A stretch of DNA of 64,000 nucleotides from Alloprevotella sp. (GCA_017476545.1 JAFUZP010000012.1:1-64000); one strand, 5' to 3'; numbered from the stretch's first letter, positions 19,869 through 29,859 are shown. The notes: generated by a model from the sequence alone, not told the origin. Numbers and translations: made by a program.

Positions 19869-20717
19869 TTATGCTGAATGGTAGTGCTGCAGACCTTCTA
19901 TCGGACTACGGAGAACTTGCCCCACGCGATAGCCGAGCCCGGACGCCACAGCACGCAGTTCCGCTTGCAGGAAGAAGGCGATGCTCCCCGTGAAGTGGAC
20001 GGGCAAGTCCGGGCGGGCATACTGCGCCACATTGCGTTGGAAAAAACGGGCGAACTCGTTGCGGATGAGTTGCTGGAGGGCGGGATGCTCGCGGTGGCGG
20101 CCAAGGAAGGGGGCGAAGCTGGCCAGGAAGCGGTTAGGGAAAGGCTCGCGATAGACGCGGCGTATGGCCTCGGAAACCGTCAAGTCGGGGTATTCCTCCG
20201 CAAAGCGCGCGGCGACATCTGCGGGTAACTGCCCCTTGAAGAAATCGCCCAAGAGGCGGCGGCCCAGGACGGCACCGCTCCCCTCGTCGCCAAGGACGTA
20301 ACCGAGCGGCGAAACATTGCCGAGTATCACCGCCCCATCGTAAAGACAACTGTTAGACCCTGTGCCGAGGATGCAGGCAATGCCCGGCTCCGTGCCACAG
20401 AGAGCGTGCGCCGCGCCAAGCAGGTCGGATGCCACGTGACAGACCGTAGGTGAAAGGGTGAAAGCCGCCTGCAAAGCGCGGCTAACGGCCTGCGCCGCTT
20501 CATCGCGACAACCGGCACCGTAAAAGTGGACGCAGGCCGGGAAGTGGGGAAGTCGGGGGACAAGGTCTGTACGCAGGAGGTTGAAAATTTCCGCCTCGGA
20601 CATCATGAAAGGGTTGATGCCCGAAGTGGAGCAACGGACGGTCTCTCCCGCCTCAGTAAGGAGCAGCCAGTCGGTCTTCGTGCTGCCGCTGTCGGCTATC
20701 AGAATGGGATACGTCAT
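19869..20717 (-). CDS. BadF/BadG-type ATPase, likely N-acetylglucosamine kinase
   Basis: 282-aa protein of the ASKHA fold. The N-terminal phosphate-binding loop ADSGSTKTDWLLL (about 7-19) and the second one at ILGTGSNSCLYDG (about 115-127), plus LGDEGSGAVLGRRLL, match the BadF family and its sugar-kinase branch (GlcNAc kinase type). Cytosolic, likely phosphorylating amino sugars salvaged from the wall or diet (inference). It overlaps nothing and lies 12 nt after the YihY gene, in the same direction. Confidence 0.72.
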   Translation of the reverse strand: MTYPILIADSGSTKTDWLLLTEAGETVRCSTSGINPFMMSEAEIFNLLRTDLVPRLPHFPACVHFYGAGCRDEAAQAVSRALQAAFTLSPTVCHVASDLLGAAHALCGTEPGIACILGTGSNSCLYDGAVILGNVSPLGYVLGDEGSGAVLGRRLLGDFFKGQLPADVAARFAEEYPDLTVSEAIRRVYREPFPNRFLASFAPFLGRHREHPALQQLIRNEFARFFQRNVAQYARPDLPVHFTGSIAFFLQAELRAVASGLGYRVGQVLRSPIEGLQHYHSA

Positions 20718-20729
20718 GGGGACTGGGAG

Positions 20730-22037
20730 TCAGATTTCTGTGAGTTCGTGAAGCGGCGTGGCAGCATATCCCCCTTCGTACAAAGCTGCACGGAAGCGGT
20801 TGTAGGCAGTGTCGGCCTTCTCGGCCGGAAGGGTCGCGCCACAGCGGTCGAGGGCGGCGAGTACGCTGCCGACAGTGAGGGAGGAAACGTCCCGGCGAAG
20901 GTAGTAGCGCACGACTTCCCTATTGTCGCTGCTAGGAACGGCGGCCTCTATTATCCCGGCATCGGAGAGGGTCGCAAGGATATCGGCTACGACAGGTTCC
21001 GGCGTGCCGATGGAGGCGGCCAGCTCAGGAAAGCTGTAGGCCTCTCCGCCCTCCCTTGCACGGAGACTGACGGCACGGAGGAGGCCGAGGGTACGGCGGT
21101 CAAACTCACTGCGACTCAGCTCAAGTTTGTCTTTCCCGTAGTAGAAGTTGCTGATATGCTGATCTACATAGCTCAGGGCGCACCCGTAAAGAATGACGTA
21201 CCATAGGATCTGCCCCCACAACATCAGGAGCGGGAGGGCGGCAAAGGAACCGTAAACGGCGTTATAGCTGGTCAGATAGACCTGCGAGTGGATATACAAA
21301 TACTGGAGAGCCTGCACAACGATGCCGACAGGGATTCCGGCCACGAGCGCGCTACGGAAGCGTACGTGGACATTAGGCATAAAGGCGTAAAGGAGGGAGC
21401 AGAACACCACCATCAACAGATAGGGCAGAAACTGCAACAGGGTCAGCAGGGAAGAATGCAGGAAGAATACGTCCGGAAGCGACTCCACGAAGCTTGAGAG
21501 AAAAATGGATAGCCCGGAACTGACTACCAGGAATATGGGCAAGAGGAAGAAAACCGTAGTGTAGTCGGTCACCTTGCGCGCCAGACGACGGTCGGCACGC
21601 TGCTGCCAGATTTGGTTGAAGCTGGCTTCCACATTACCGCATAACGAGAAAAGGGAATACAACAGTAGCAGAATGCCGAAGCCGAGGAAGACTCCGCCTT
21701 GCGCACGGACCAGGTAGTGATCAACGAACCCTAGTAGCGTATCAGCCACCTCGGGCTGGGTCTCAAACGCCTGTCGGATGCGGCTTTCCAGAAACTCTGC
21801 CAGCCCGAAGCCCTTGGCTATGGCAAAGACGATAGCCAGTATGGGGACGATGGAAAACAACAGGGAATAAGTCAGTGCTGAAGCCCGGAACTGCATCCGT
21901 TCACGGAGGAATACTTTCGTTGCCAACACCACACGCTGCATCACGGCACGGAAGAGCCTACCGCTGCGGGTATCCGCACGCTCCCACAACTCTTTAGTGA
22001 AATAACACCTGAGTGCGCTAAAAAAACGAGAGAACAT
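20730..22037 (-). CDS. YihY/BrkB-family inner membrane protein with C-terminal winged-helix-like part
   Basis: 435-aa protein. Residues about 30-300 have six or so membrane helices and the family's conserved patches (ASALTYSLLFSIVPILAI, YGSFAALPLLMLWGQILWY). Residues about 310-435 are soluble and look like a winged helix (FPELAASIGTPEPVVADILATL...GIIEAAV). Old names such as 'ribonuclease BN' are not supported for this family. Transport or membrane function is unknown. Confidence 0.75.
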   Translation of the reverse strand: MFSRFFSALRCYFTKELWERADTRSGRLFRAVMQRVVLATKVFLRERMQFRASALTYSLLFSIVPILAIVFAIAKGFGLAEFLESRIRQAFETQPEVADTLLGFVDHYLVRAQGGVFLGFGILLLLYSLFSLCGNVEASFNQIWQQRADRRLARKVTDYTTVFFLLPIFLVVSSGLSIFLSSFVESLPDVFFLHSSLLTLLQFLPYLLMVVFCSLLYAFMPNVHVRFRSALVAGIPVGIVVQALQYLYIHSQVYLTSYNAVYGSFAALPLLMLWGQILWYVILYGCALSYVDQHISNFYYGKDKLELSRSEFDRRTLGLLRAVSLRAREGGEAYSFPELAASIGTPEPVVADILATLSDAGIIEAAVPSSDNREVVRYYLRRDVSSLTVGSVLAALDRCGATLPAEKADTAYNRFRAALYEGGYAATPLHELTEI

Positions 22038-22082
22038 TGTATCTTTTTAATCGTTTGCGCCGCGAAATTACAAATAAATTCG

Positions 22083-22090
22083 TACTTTTG
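22083..22090 (+). promoter_or_regulatory. -7 box for the M64 peptidase gene
   Basis: TACTTTTG, 26 nt before the ATG at 22117, in the short gap between divergent genes. Confidence 0.6.
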
Positions 22091-22116
22091 CCTACTAATT
22101 CCCGATTCAGACACAA

Positions 22117-23385
22117 ATGAAGCAACTGATAACGACGCTTACAGCCCTGTTGCTGGGTACTGCCGCACTCGCACAAACGCCCGACTTCAGCCGCACATTG
22201 CGCTTGGACTACATCTTCACGGGCGATGTGGGGAAGCAGGAAATAGCACTGGCAGAAGCGACGTCCTTTGACGGGTGGGCAGGACGGCGCAACCGCTTGG
22301 ACAGCATACCCCTGCGCGGCAACGGCATCCTCACCATGACGGACGCAAGGACGAATAAGGTGCTTTACAAGCACTCCTTCTCCACGCTCTTTCAAGAATG
22401 GCTCAACTCGGAAGAAGCGACCCGCACGCGCAAGGCTTTCGAGAACGTTTTTCTCGTCCCTATGCCCAAAGACTCCGTGCGCATCAGGCTCGTACTCTAT
22501 GGCAACCATGATGCCGTACTGGCCGATTACACCCACGTAGTGAACCCCACGGATATCCTCATACGAAAACTTGACGGCCTGCCCGTACCGCCTCACCGCC
22601 ACCTGCTACAAAGCGGCAGCCCGGAGAACTGCATTGACGTTGCCATCGTAGCGGAAGGATACAAGGCCGAGGAAGCGGAAGCCTTCTACGCAAAAGCGCA
22701 AGAGTGTATGGATGCGCTCTTCGCCCACGCCCCCTTCAGCACGTTGAAGGACCGCTTCAACATCGTTGCTGTAGGCTTAGCCTCGCAGGACAGCGGTGTG
22801 AGCATCCCCAAGAAAGGCATTTGGAAACAGACCGCCCTCGGTAGCCAGTTCGACACGTTCTACTCCGACCGATATCTGACGACGCTCAATCTGCGCCGCC
22901 TCAACGACTATTTAGCCCCGCTTGCCTACGAACACATCATTATCATAGCGAACACGGACAACTATGGGGGCGGCGGCATCTACAACTCCTACACGCTGAC
23001 GATGGCAAACCATAAGTATTTCCGCCCCGTAGCCGTACACGAGTTCGGTCACAGCTTCGCCGGCCTTGCGGACGAATACTTTTATGACGACCAATACACG
23101 GAGTTTTTCTACCCAGATACCGAACCGTGGGAACAGAACCTGACGACGCTGCGCGACTTCTCCGCGAAGTGGCAGGATATGCTCCCCGAAGGGACAACCA
23201 TCCCGACACTCCCAGACCCACAACGCCCTGATGCGATCGGCGTATATGAGGGAGGAGGCTACCAGAGCAAAGGGGTGTATCGTCCCCACCAGGAGTGCCG
23301 GATGAAAATCAACGACTGGCCGGAATTCTGCTCCGTATGCCAGCGGGCAATTACCCGCCTCATTCAGTTTTATACCAACCCGTAA
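22117..23385 (+). CDS. Secreted M64-family metallopeptidase
   Basis: 422-aa zinc peptidase of the IgA-peptidase M64 family. A signal peptide (about 1-20, ending ALAQ) is followed by a beta-rich domain. The catalytic part starts near 175 (CIDVAIVAEGYKAEE). The zinc site is HEFGHSFAGLADEY (about 308-321): His308, Glu309, His312 and Asp319. Likely periplasmic or outer-surface. It may be co-transcribed with ftsK (7 nt gap). The substrate is unknown; the family name does not prove IgA cleavage. Confidence 0.85.
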   Translation: MKQLITTLTALLLGTAALAQTPDFSRTLRLDYIFTGDVGKQEIALAEATSFDGWAGRRNRLDSIPLRGNGILTMTDARTNKVLYKHSFSTLFQEWLNSEEATRTRKAFENVFLVPMPKDSVRIRLVLYGNHDAVLADYTHVVNPTDILIRKLDGLPVPPHRHLLQSGSPENCIDVAIVAEGYKAEEAEAFYAKAQECMDALFAHAPFSTLKDRFNIVAVGLASQDSGVSIPKKGIWKQTALGSQFDTFYSDRYLTTLNLRRLNDYLAPLAYEHIIIIANTDNYGGGGIYNSYTLTMANHKYFRPVAVHEFGHSFAGLADEYFYDDQYTEFFYPDTEPWEQNLTTLRDFSAKWQDMLPEGTTIPTLPDPQRPDAIGVYEGGGYQSKGVYRPHQECRMKINDWPEFCSVCQRAITRLIQFYTNP

Positions 23386-23392
23386 GCACGAA

Positions 23393-25876
23393 ATGGCAAG
23401 CAAGAAAAAAACACGTAAGCCCGCAAGGGCAAAGAAAAATACGGTGCCAAAGAAGAAAGTGGCGAAGACCAAGGGATTATTCAGCCCCGAAGGCGGCTGG
23501 AAAAACCTTCTCAGCGGGGAAACGCTACGCTTCGTCGTGGGGATGCTGCTGCTGATTGTCGCCGTGTTCATGCTCATCTCATTCGCCTCTACCCTATTCG
23601 TCACGGGCGCATTCGACCAAGCTGCTACCGAGGCAGGCAACCTGACGAACGCAAAGAACTACGGCGGAAAACTCGGGGCCTACACCTCCGAGTTCTTCAT
23701 CAATAAGAGCTTCGGAGTTTGCTCGGCCTTCATTCCGTTGTTCCTCCTCCTCCTGAGCATGAAACTGATGAATACCTACCGCATCCGCCTATGGAAATGG
23801 TTCCTTAACTTCTCCATCCTTATGATATGGGGCTCCATCGCGCTGAGCATAGCGCAGCAGCACTTCTTCCCCGCCGAATGGAACCGCGTTCCTTTCCAAT
23901 GGGGTGGCGGCCAAGGTAACTACATCCGCGACCTCCTCTGCAATAATATAGGTCTCGTTGGGGCTATCATACTGATGCTGGCACTCGCCATTCTCTATCT
24001 CATTTACCTGACTGACGAGACAATTAACGTCATCCGCAAAATACTGAAAGCACCGGAGGCCATCAAGAATCACCGGAAGAAGAAAGAACCGCAAGAGGTA
24101 CTGCCGGAAGAAGGCACGGATACACAAAATGAAACGCCCACTCCCCCGACCAAGGACGAAGAGGCCACCACCATTGACCTGACGGACCAGACGGAAGAAG
24201 CCCTCCCGGTTGAAGAGCTCCCTGAGGACGCGCCGCAAGATGACGGAGGTGGTAACGGGAAGGCAGAGGACGGTTCGGAAGAAACGATGGAAGTGACAAC
24301 GGGCATTGAGGAAGAGAAAGCCGATACCAAGACCCTCGCGGAACAGCATATCGCAGAGTTGCCGCCGTATGATCCGCGCAAGGAGTTGGAGTATTACAAG
24401 TCCCCTCCCCTCTCGCTCCTACGGAAATACGAAGATGACGGCCCGACCATTGACATGGAAGAGCAGAGGGCGAACAAAGACCGCATCGTGAACGTACTAC
24501 GTGATTTCGGGGTGTCGATAACCGGCATCAAAGCCACTATCGGCCCGACCATCACCCTTTATGAAATAACTCCTGCGCCAGGCGTGAGAATCAGCCGGAT
24601 CAGGAATCTCTCGGACGACCTTGCGCTCAACCTATCCGCCCTAGGCGTGCGTATCATCGCTCCCATACCGGGAAAAGGAACCATCGGTATCGAAGTGCCG
24701 AACCAAAAGCCGAAGATCGTATCCATGGAGAACGTGCTCAACTCGCGCCGTTTCCAAGAAACGACGTACGAGCTACCCATCGTTCTCGGCAAGACTATCA
24801 CCAACGAAGTCTTCATGGCCGACCTCGCTAAGATGCCCCACCTGCTCGTGGCCGGTGCTACGGGACAAGGTAAGTCCGTCGGACTGAACGCCATTATTAC
24901 CTCCCTGCTCTACAAGAAGCACCCCGCCGAGCTGAAGATTGTACTAGTGGACCCGAAGAAGGTAGAGTTCAGCAATTACGCCCCCATTGAGAACCACTTC
25001 CTGGCCAAGCTGCCAGAGAACGAAGACCCCATCATCACCGACGTCACAAAGGTGGTGCAGACGCTCAAGAGCCTATGCCAACTGATGGACCACCGCTACG
25101 ACCTGCTCAAGAAAGCCCGCGTGCGCAACATCAAGGAGTATAACCAGAAGTTCATATCCCGCCACCTCAATCCCGAGAACGGACACGACTTCATGCCTTA
25201 CATTGTAATCATTATCGACGAGTTCGGCGACCTCATCATGACAGCGGGCAAGGAAGTTGAACTTCCCATCGCCCGCATCGCACAGCTTGCCCGGGCAGTC
25301 GGAATGCACATGGTCATCGCGACGCAACGCCCCACGACAAACATCATTACCGGCACCATCAAGGCTAACTTCCCCGCCCGCATGGCTTTCAAGGTCAGCT
25401 CCATGATAGACTCCCGCACCATCCTCGACCGCCCGGGTGCCAACCAGCTCATCGGGCGCGGCGACATGCTCTTCCTCAGCGGCGCGGAACCCGTGCGAGT
25501 CCAGTGCGCTTTCGTGGACACCCCGGAGGTTGATGCCATTAACAAGTACATTGCCGAACAACAGGGCTATACCTCCGCATTTGAGCTGCCCGAGGTGGCC
25601 AGTGAAGATATGGATGGTGGCGGAGGCGGCGGTGCGGACACCGGACCGCTTGACTCCATGTTCGCCGAGGCTGCCCGCCTCATTGTCATCCACCAACAGG
25701 GCAGTACCTCCCTCATCCAGCGCAAGATGGGTCTCGGCTACAACCGTGCCGGGCGCATCATGGACCAGATGGAGCGTGTCGGCATCGTCGGTCCGGCACG
25801 CGGTTCCAAGCCCCGTGACGTGCTCGTGCAGGACGAAATGCAGCTTGATGAGATACTTGCTAACCTCAATTCATAG
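23393..25876 (+). CDS. ftsK: DNA translocase FtsK
   Basis: Septal motor that moves chromosome ends during division. The 827-aa protein has a very basic start (Lys/Arg, about 1-30), four membrane helices (about 47-205), and an acidic low-complexity linker (about 225-320). The RecA-like motor has Walker A GATGQGKSVG (about 489-498), Walker B in YIVIIIDEFGDLIM, and IATQRPTTNIITG. The DNA-reading gamma winged helix is at the end (about 755-815), after a short poly-Gly linker. Complete and typical for Bacteroidetes. Confidence 0.95.
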   Translation: MASKKKTRKPARAKKNTVPKKKVAKTKGLFSPEGGWKNLLSGETLRFVVGMLLLIVAVFMLISFASTLFVTGAFDQAATEAGNLTNAKNYGGKLGAYTSEFFINKSFGVCSAFIPLFLLLLSMKLMNTYRIRLWKWFLNFSILMIWGSIALSIAQQHFFPAEWNRVPFQWGGGQGNYIRDLLCNNIGLVGAIILMLALAILYLIYLTDETINVIRKILKAPEAIKNHRKKKEPQEVLPEEGTDTQNETPTPPTKDEEATTIDLTDQTEEALPVEELPEDAPQDDGGGNGKAEDGSEETMEVTTGIEEEKADTKTLAEQHIAELPPYDPRKELEYYKSPPLSLLRKYEDDGPTIDMEEQRANKDRIVNVLRDFGVSITGIKATIGPTITLYEITPAPGVRISRIRNLSDDLALNLSALGVRIIAPIPGKGTIGIEVPNQKPKIVSMENVLNSRRFQETTYELPIVLGKTITNEVFMADLAKMPHLLVAGATGQGKSVGLNAIITSLLYKKHPAELKIVLVDPKKVEFSNYAPIENHFLAKLPENEDPIITDVTKVVQTLKSLCQLMDHRYDLLKKARVRNIKEYNQKFISRHLNPENGHDFMPYIVIIIDEFGDLIMTAGKEVELPIARIAQLARAVGMHMVIATQRPTTNIITGTIKANFPARMAFKVSSMIDSRTILDRPGANQLIGRGDMLFLSGAEPVRVQCAFVDTPEVDAINKYIAEQQGYTSAFELPEVASEDMDGGGGGGADTGPLDSMFAEAARLIVIHQQGSTSLIQRKMGLGYNRAGRIMDQMERVGIVGPARGSKPRDVLVQDEMQLDEILANLNS

Positions 25877-25886
25877 AAATAGTCAC

Positions 25887-26513
25887 ATGAAGAAGTTCCT
25901 CCTCCCCCTCCTGCTCCTTGCCTGCCTGCCTACGCTCTCGGCACAGACAGCCAAAGACATACTCGACCGCACAGCCGCCAAGCTCCAGCAAAGCACGGGC
26001 GGCTACAGTGCCAAGTTCCAGGCCACCAGCTTCAACGGGACGCGCGAGGCGGGTAGCACGAACGGCACCATAGAAGTAAAGGGACAGAAGTTCAAGATTA
26101 CCTCCAACGGGATGACCACATGGTTTGACGGCCACACGCAATGGAGCCTGCTGGCCGGCAGCGACGAGGTAAACGTCAGCACGCCCTCCGCCGCCGAGGT
26201 GCAGCAGATGAACCCATACTACCTGCTCAACGCCTACAAGCAGGGCTACACCTGCACCATCAGGAACGCCGACAAGGGCGGATTGCAGCGGTGGGAGGTG
26301 ACGCTCAGCGCCAAGCGGAAGGCCGACTTTCCCCGCATACTGCTCATCATTGACAGCAACTACACGCTACAGAACATCCGGCTGCGCGACGCTAAGGGCA
26401 ACTGGATGCGCTTCCGCATTAGCGGGGTGAAGACCGGACTGAACCTCCCCGACTCCCGCTTCCGCTTCGAGAAGAAGGACTACCCCGGCATAGAAGTCAT
26501 CGACTTACGGTAA
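25887..26513 (+). CDS. LolA-like outer membrane lipoprotein carrier
   Basis: 208-aa periplasmic protein starting 10 nt after ftsK. A signal peptide (MKKFLLPLLLLACLPTLSAQ) is followed by the half-barrel fold of LolA-like proteins: repeated beta-strands with KDILDRTAAKLQQSTGGYSAKF, GTIEVKGQKFKITSNGMTTWFDG and MNPYYLLNAYKQGY. It would carry lipoproteins to the outer membrane. Next to ftsK in many Bacteroidetes (recollection). Confidence 0.75.
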   Translation: MKKFLLPLLLLACLPTLSAQTAKDILDRTAAKLQQSTGGYSAKFQATSFNGTREAGSTNGTIEVKGQKFKITSNGMTTWFDGHTQWSLLAGSDEVNVSTPSAAEVQQMNPYYLLNAYKQGYTCTIRNADKGGLQRWEVTLSAKRKADFPRILLIIDSNYTLQNIRLRDAKGNWMRFRISGVKTGLNLPDSRFRFEKKDYPGIEVIDLR

Positions 26514-26546
26514 AAACAGCATAACAGTATATAAGAAAAGAACGAC

Positions 26547-27485
26547 ATGGAACAGATCCGCTGCTTAATCCTGGGCTCCGGCCCCGCCGGCTACACCGCC
26601 GGCATCTACGCAGGCCGCGCAGGCCTCAACCCCGTACTCTACGAAGGCCTCCAACCCGGCGGCCAGCTCACCACGACTACCGAGGTGGAGAACTTTCCCG
26701 GCTACCCGGAAGGCATCGACGCCAATGCCATGATGGACGACCTCCGCAGGCAAGCGCAGCGTTTCGGTACGGAAATCCGCCCGAACATAGCCGTCCGCGC
26801 CGACCTTTCCCAAGCCCCCTACACCATCACCTTTGACGATGAGAGCCAAGTGCAGTGCCACACGCTCATCATCGCCACAGGGGCTACGGCCAAGTACCTC
26901 GGCCTCCCCGATGAAGAGAAGTACCGGGGGCAAGGTGTCAGTGCCTGTGCTACGTGTGACGGATTCTTCTATCGGAAAAAGACGGTGGCCGTTGTCGGCG
27001 GTGGAGACACGGCCTGCGAGGAAGCCAGTTACCTCGCCGGACTCGCCGAGAAGGTATATATGATTGTCCGCAAGCCCTTCCTCCGCGCCAGCCAGGCCAT
27101 GCAGGAACGCGTGCTGAGCGACCCGAAAATTGAGGTTCTCTTTGAGACCAATACGCTCGGGCTCTTCGGTGAGAGCGGCGTAGAGGGCGCACACCTCGTA
27201 CACAGAATGGGTGAGGCGGACGAGCGGCGGTACGACATCGCCATTGACGGGTTCTTCCTCGCCATCGGGCATAAGCCTAACAGCGAGCTCTTCCTGCCTT
27301 GGGTGAAGATTAACGGAGAAGGCTACATACTGACCGAGGGGCAGACCCCCCGCACAGGCCTTCCCGGCGTGTTCGCCGCCGGTGACGTGGCCGACCCACT
27401 CTACCGACAGGCCATTACCGCCGCCGCCAGCGGCTGCAAGGCAGCAATAGAAGCGCATCGGTACTTGCAGGAAAACGGACGCTGA
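26547..27485 (+). CDS. trxB: Thioredoxin-disulfide reductase
   Basis: NADPH-dependent flavoenzyme that reduces thioredoxin. The 312-aa protein has the FAD dinucleotide motif GSGPAGYTAGIYAGRAG (about 10-26), the redox pair C134 and C137 in CATC, the NADPH motif GGGDTACEEASYLA, and the C-terminal FAD site GVFAAGDVADPLYRQA. Complete and ordinary. It ends 1 nt before the NlpC gene. Confidence 0.95.
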   Translation: MEQIRCLILGSGPAGYTAGIYAGRAGLNPVLYEGLQPGGQLTTTTEVENFPGYPEGIDANAMMDDLRRQAQRFGTEIRPNIAVRADLSQAPYTITFDDESQVQCHTLIIATGATAKYLGLPDEEKYRGQGVSACATCDGFFYRKKTVAVVGGGDTACEEASYLAGLAEKVYMIVRKPFLRASQAMQERVLSDPKIEVLFETNTLGLFGESGVEGAHLVHRMGEADERRYDIAIDGFFLAIGHKPNSELFLPWVKINGEGYILTEGQTPRTGLPGVFAAGDVADPLYRQAITAAASGCKAAIEAHRYLQENGR

Positions 27486-27486
27486 C

Positions 27487-28137
27487 ATGCCCCTCCCCCA
27501 CCGGACTCCGCAGGCAAAAGCCCTACGCAACCGCCTCCGCCCTGTGGCGGCCGTGCGGCTCGCACTCCTCCTGCTGGCCGCCGCCACGGCTTCCTGCACC
27601 TCCCAGCAACACTTGCGCAACCGCGAACGCTACGGCGACCTGCCCAACGAGGCCTACGTCGGCGCACTGCCATCCCACCCCGTAGTCCCGGCAGCACGCC
27701 CCGCAGGCACCAAGCGGGCCCATGCCGCAGCCAGCGCGCTCGGCATACAGCACAGCCGTCACGACAACGCCAAGTTGCTCGAGGAGTGCGCCTCGTGGCT
27801 CGGAACTCCCTACGTCTATGGCGGGAACTCGCGCAGCGGCGTGGATTGTTCCGGCCTGACCTGCGCTATATATAATACGGTATATGGAAAGAAGCTCCAC
27901 CGCCGCAGCCGTGACCAACACGCTAAGGACGCGCAGCCCCGGCAGCGCAGGAGCCTCAGGCAGGGCGACCTCGTATTCTTCACCTCCCCCCGCTCCGGCG
28001 GACAGTGCGGCCACGTCGGCATCTACCTCAAGGACGGAAAGTTCATACACGCCAGCAGCAGCCGGGGCGTAGTCGTGGACCACCTCGACCAACGCTACTG
28101 GCAGCAGCATTGGCTGGGCGGCGGTAGCGTTCCCTGA
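27487..28137 (+). CDS. NlpC/P60-family lipoprotein peptidase
   Basis: 216-aa cell wall peptidase. N-terminal basic region, then a hydrophobic stretch ending TASC: a lipobox with Cys at about 37, so a lipoprotein. The NlpC/P60 domain (about 95-210) has the catalytic Cys in VDCSGL (C121), His in CGHVGIYL (about 176), and the third residue in HASSSRGVVVDHL. It probably cuts murein stem peptides in the periplasm. It follows trxB with one base between. Confidence 0.87.
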   Translation: MPLPHRTPQAKALRNRLRPVAAVRLALLLLAAATASCTSQQHLRNRERYGDLPNEAYVGALPSHPVVPAARPAGTKRAHAAASALGIQHSRHDNAKLLEECASWLGTPYVYGGNSRSGVDCSGLTCAIYNTVYGKKLHRRSRDQHAKDAQPRQRRSLRQGDLVFFTSPRSGGQCGHVGIYLKDGKFIHASSSRGVVVDHLDQRYWQQHWLGGGSVP

Positions 28138-28195
28138 CCCTCTCCGGACTGTCCCCAGCTACCACAAGTATAACCACACCAATACCTACAAGCAC

Positions 28196-29050
28196 ATGAA
28201 AAGGACACTATTACCCCTACTGCTACTCCTCGCCACGACCACGGCCACGGCGCAAGTGGCTGACCAAGCCTACATCGCCGCCAGCCTGACTAACGGACTG
28301 CCCGTGGAGCTGGCTCTACAGACCGATAGCGAAGGTATCTGCGCCGGCTACGCCTACTACCGCGAATCGCAGCCGGAGCCCCTGCTCGTCGTGGGCTTCT
28401 GGGAGGAATATCCCGGCGAGGGAGACACGGAATCGTACCACAACATCCGCCTGTCGGAATTCCAACCCGACGGCCGGCTCTGCGGCAAGTACATCATCCA
28501 CCTGCGCCAGCCCGCCGGACAGAAGGCCCTCATATTCTGCGATGCTGAGCGCACCTACGCAGGTCCGGACGGCGATGCCGAGGAGATAGGCCCCCTGCGC
28601 GGCAACAACGGAGCGGGGGAACCCCGCGTGGAGAGCCGGATGCCCGGATGGTTCAGCACCGTGGAGCAGCCCCTCCAGCCCGCCACGGCGGACGACCTGG
28701 GCGAAATCTACGAATACATCACCGGCGAGAGCAACGGAGGCTTCTTTGAACTGGTCATCAACGACGACGGGACACTCTATTTCGAAGTGACGGACATGCC
28801 CGTCGGCCACGCCACGGCCTCCGCAACCAACGACCCGGACCGCCTAGCACGCCTCAGCGGAAACGTCATGGAATACCCCCGCGTGAACGACTGCGGCGAC
28901 ACGCTCCGCGCAACATTCTTCAAGCTATTCGCCATCGTACAGACGCTGCAAACGCCCGGCCCCGACCACGGATGCCGCGCCATCGATGCCGCCTTCATCA
29001 AGAAGAGCTACCCCGACCACGAAGCAGACATAGACGAAGACGAAGAGTAA
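28196..29050 (+). CDS. Secreted protein of unknown function
   Basis: 284-aa protein with a clear signal peptide (MKRTLLPLLLLLATTTATAQ). The mature part is acidic, with many Asp/Glu and aromatic residues, and ends EADIDEDEE. A segment LVINDDGTLYFEVTDMP (about 185-200) suggests a beta-rich fold. I recognise no domain. The next gene starts 20 nt later with a nearly identical signal peptide (MKRTLL), so the pair is likely one operon. Confidence 0.65.
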   Translation: MKRTLLPLLLLLATTTATAQVADQAYIAASLTNGLPVELALQTDSEGICAGYAYYRESQPEPLLVVGFWEEYPGEGDTESYHNIRLSEFQPDGRLCGKYIIHLRQPAGQKALIFCDAERTYAGPDGDAEEIGPLRGNNGAGEPRVESRMPGWFSTVEQPLQPATADDLGEIYEYITGESNGGFFELVINDDGTLYFEVTDMPVGHATASATNDPDRLARLSGNVMEYPRVNDCGDTLRATFFKLFAIVQTLQTPGPDHGCRAIDAAFIKKSYPDHEADIDEDEE

Positions 29051-29070
29051 TCCGAGAAAAAGTAACTATT

Positions 29071-29787
29071 ATGAAACGGACACTCTTAAGCCTGTTGGCT
29101 CTTACTGCCCTCACCGCCACGCAGGCACAGACGCTCCGAAGGGGCGACAAATACTTTGACGGGCGCACACTATTCACCGTTCAGGAAGTGCGCATGAACA
29201 CCTATATCTATATGACCGGCGAGGACGAGAGCGGCAACGACTACGAAATGACGCTGGAAAAGGTGCCGGGAAAAACCGGCGAGTACAAACTCATTCCCAG
29301 CAGACAGGCCGATGATCCCTACGTGCTGATGGCCGGGTTCGGATGCCGCGTCCAGCACGTCCTCGAGGGCGGCACGGACTTTCTGGCTCACCGCAAAGCA
29401 GACGGCAGTGCCATGCACGTCATGGCACGCACCCGGGAAACCCTGCAGCAATGCAGGAAAAGGCAGCTCGCATTAGAGGCGGAACGCCCCGCAGGCATCC
29501 TCCAGACAACCCTGCTCAACCAGGAATACCTCGCCATGATACCCCGTGAGGAACTGCGGCTGATGCGCAATGAGATACTGGCACGCCATGGCTACCGCTT
29601 CCAGTCTGCCGACCTGCAGGAGTACTTCGGCGGCATGGCCTGGTACACCCCGGGCGACGACAACGCTGCCATCCGCCTCACGACCGTAGAGCAGACAAAC
29701 ATTGAACTCATCAGGAGTGAAGAGGCACTGCCCGGCGGCTTGCACCGCGCCGACGTGGCGGGCGACGTCGATCAGTCCGACTTCTGA
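29071..29787 (+). CDS. Secreted YARHG-domain protein
   Basis: 238-aa protein. The start at 29071 gives MKRTLLSLLALTALTATQAQ, a signal peptide. Residues about 25-110 form an unidentified domain. Residues about 155-220 match the YARHG domain: PREELRLMRNEILARHGYRF followed by YFGGMAWYTPG and TTVEQTNIELI. YARHG domains are extracellular and of unknown role, probably cell-wall linked. Strong terminators follow. Confidence 0.78.
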   Translation: MKRTLLSLLALTALTATQAQTLRRGDKYFDGRTLFTVQEVRMNTYIYMTGEDESGNDYEMTLEKVPGKTGEYKLIPSRQADDPYVLMAGFGCRVQHVLEGGTDFLAHRKADGSAMHVMARTRETLQQCRKRQLALEAERPAGILQTTLLNQEYLAMIPREELRLMRNEILARHGYRFQSADLQEYFGGMAWYTPGDDNAAIRLTTVEQTNIELIRSEEALPGGLHRADVAGDVDQSDF

Positions 29788-29829
29788 AGTCCTCACCCAC
29801 ACCCTACGGGAGGCGAACCACGCCTACCC

Positions 29830-29859
29830 AAAGGCTGTGCCCGGCGCACAGCCTTTTTT
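29830..29859 (+). terminator. Intrinsic terminator after the YARHG gene
   Basis: Stem AAAGGCTGTGC/GCACAGCCTTT with a CCGGC loop, followed by a T run. Confidence 0.85.
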
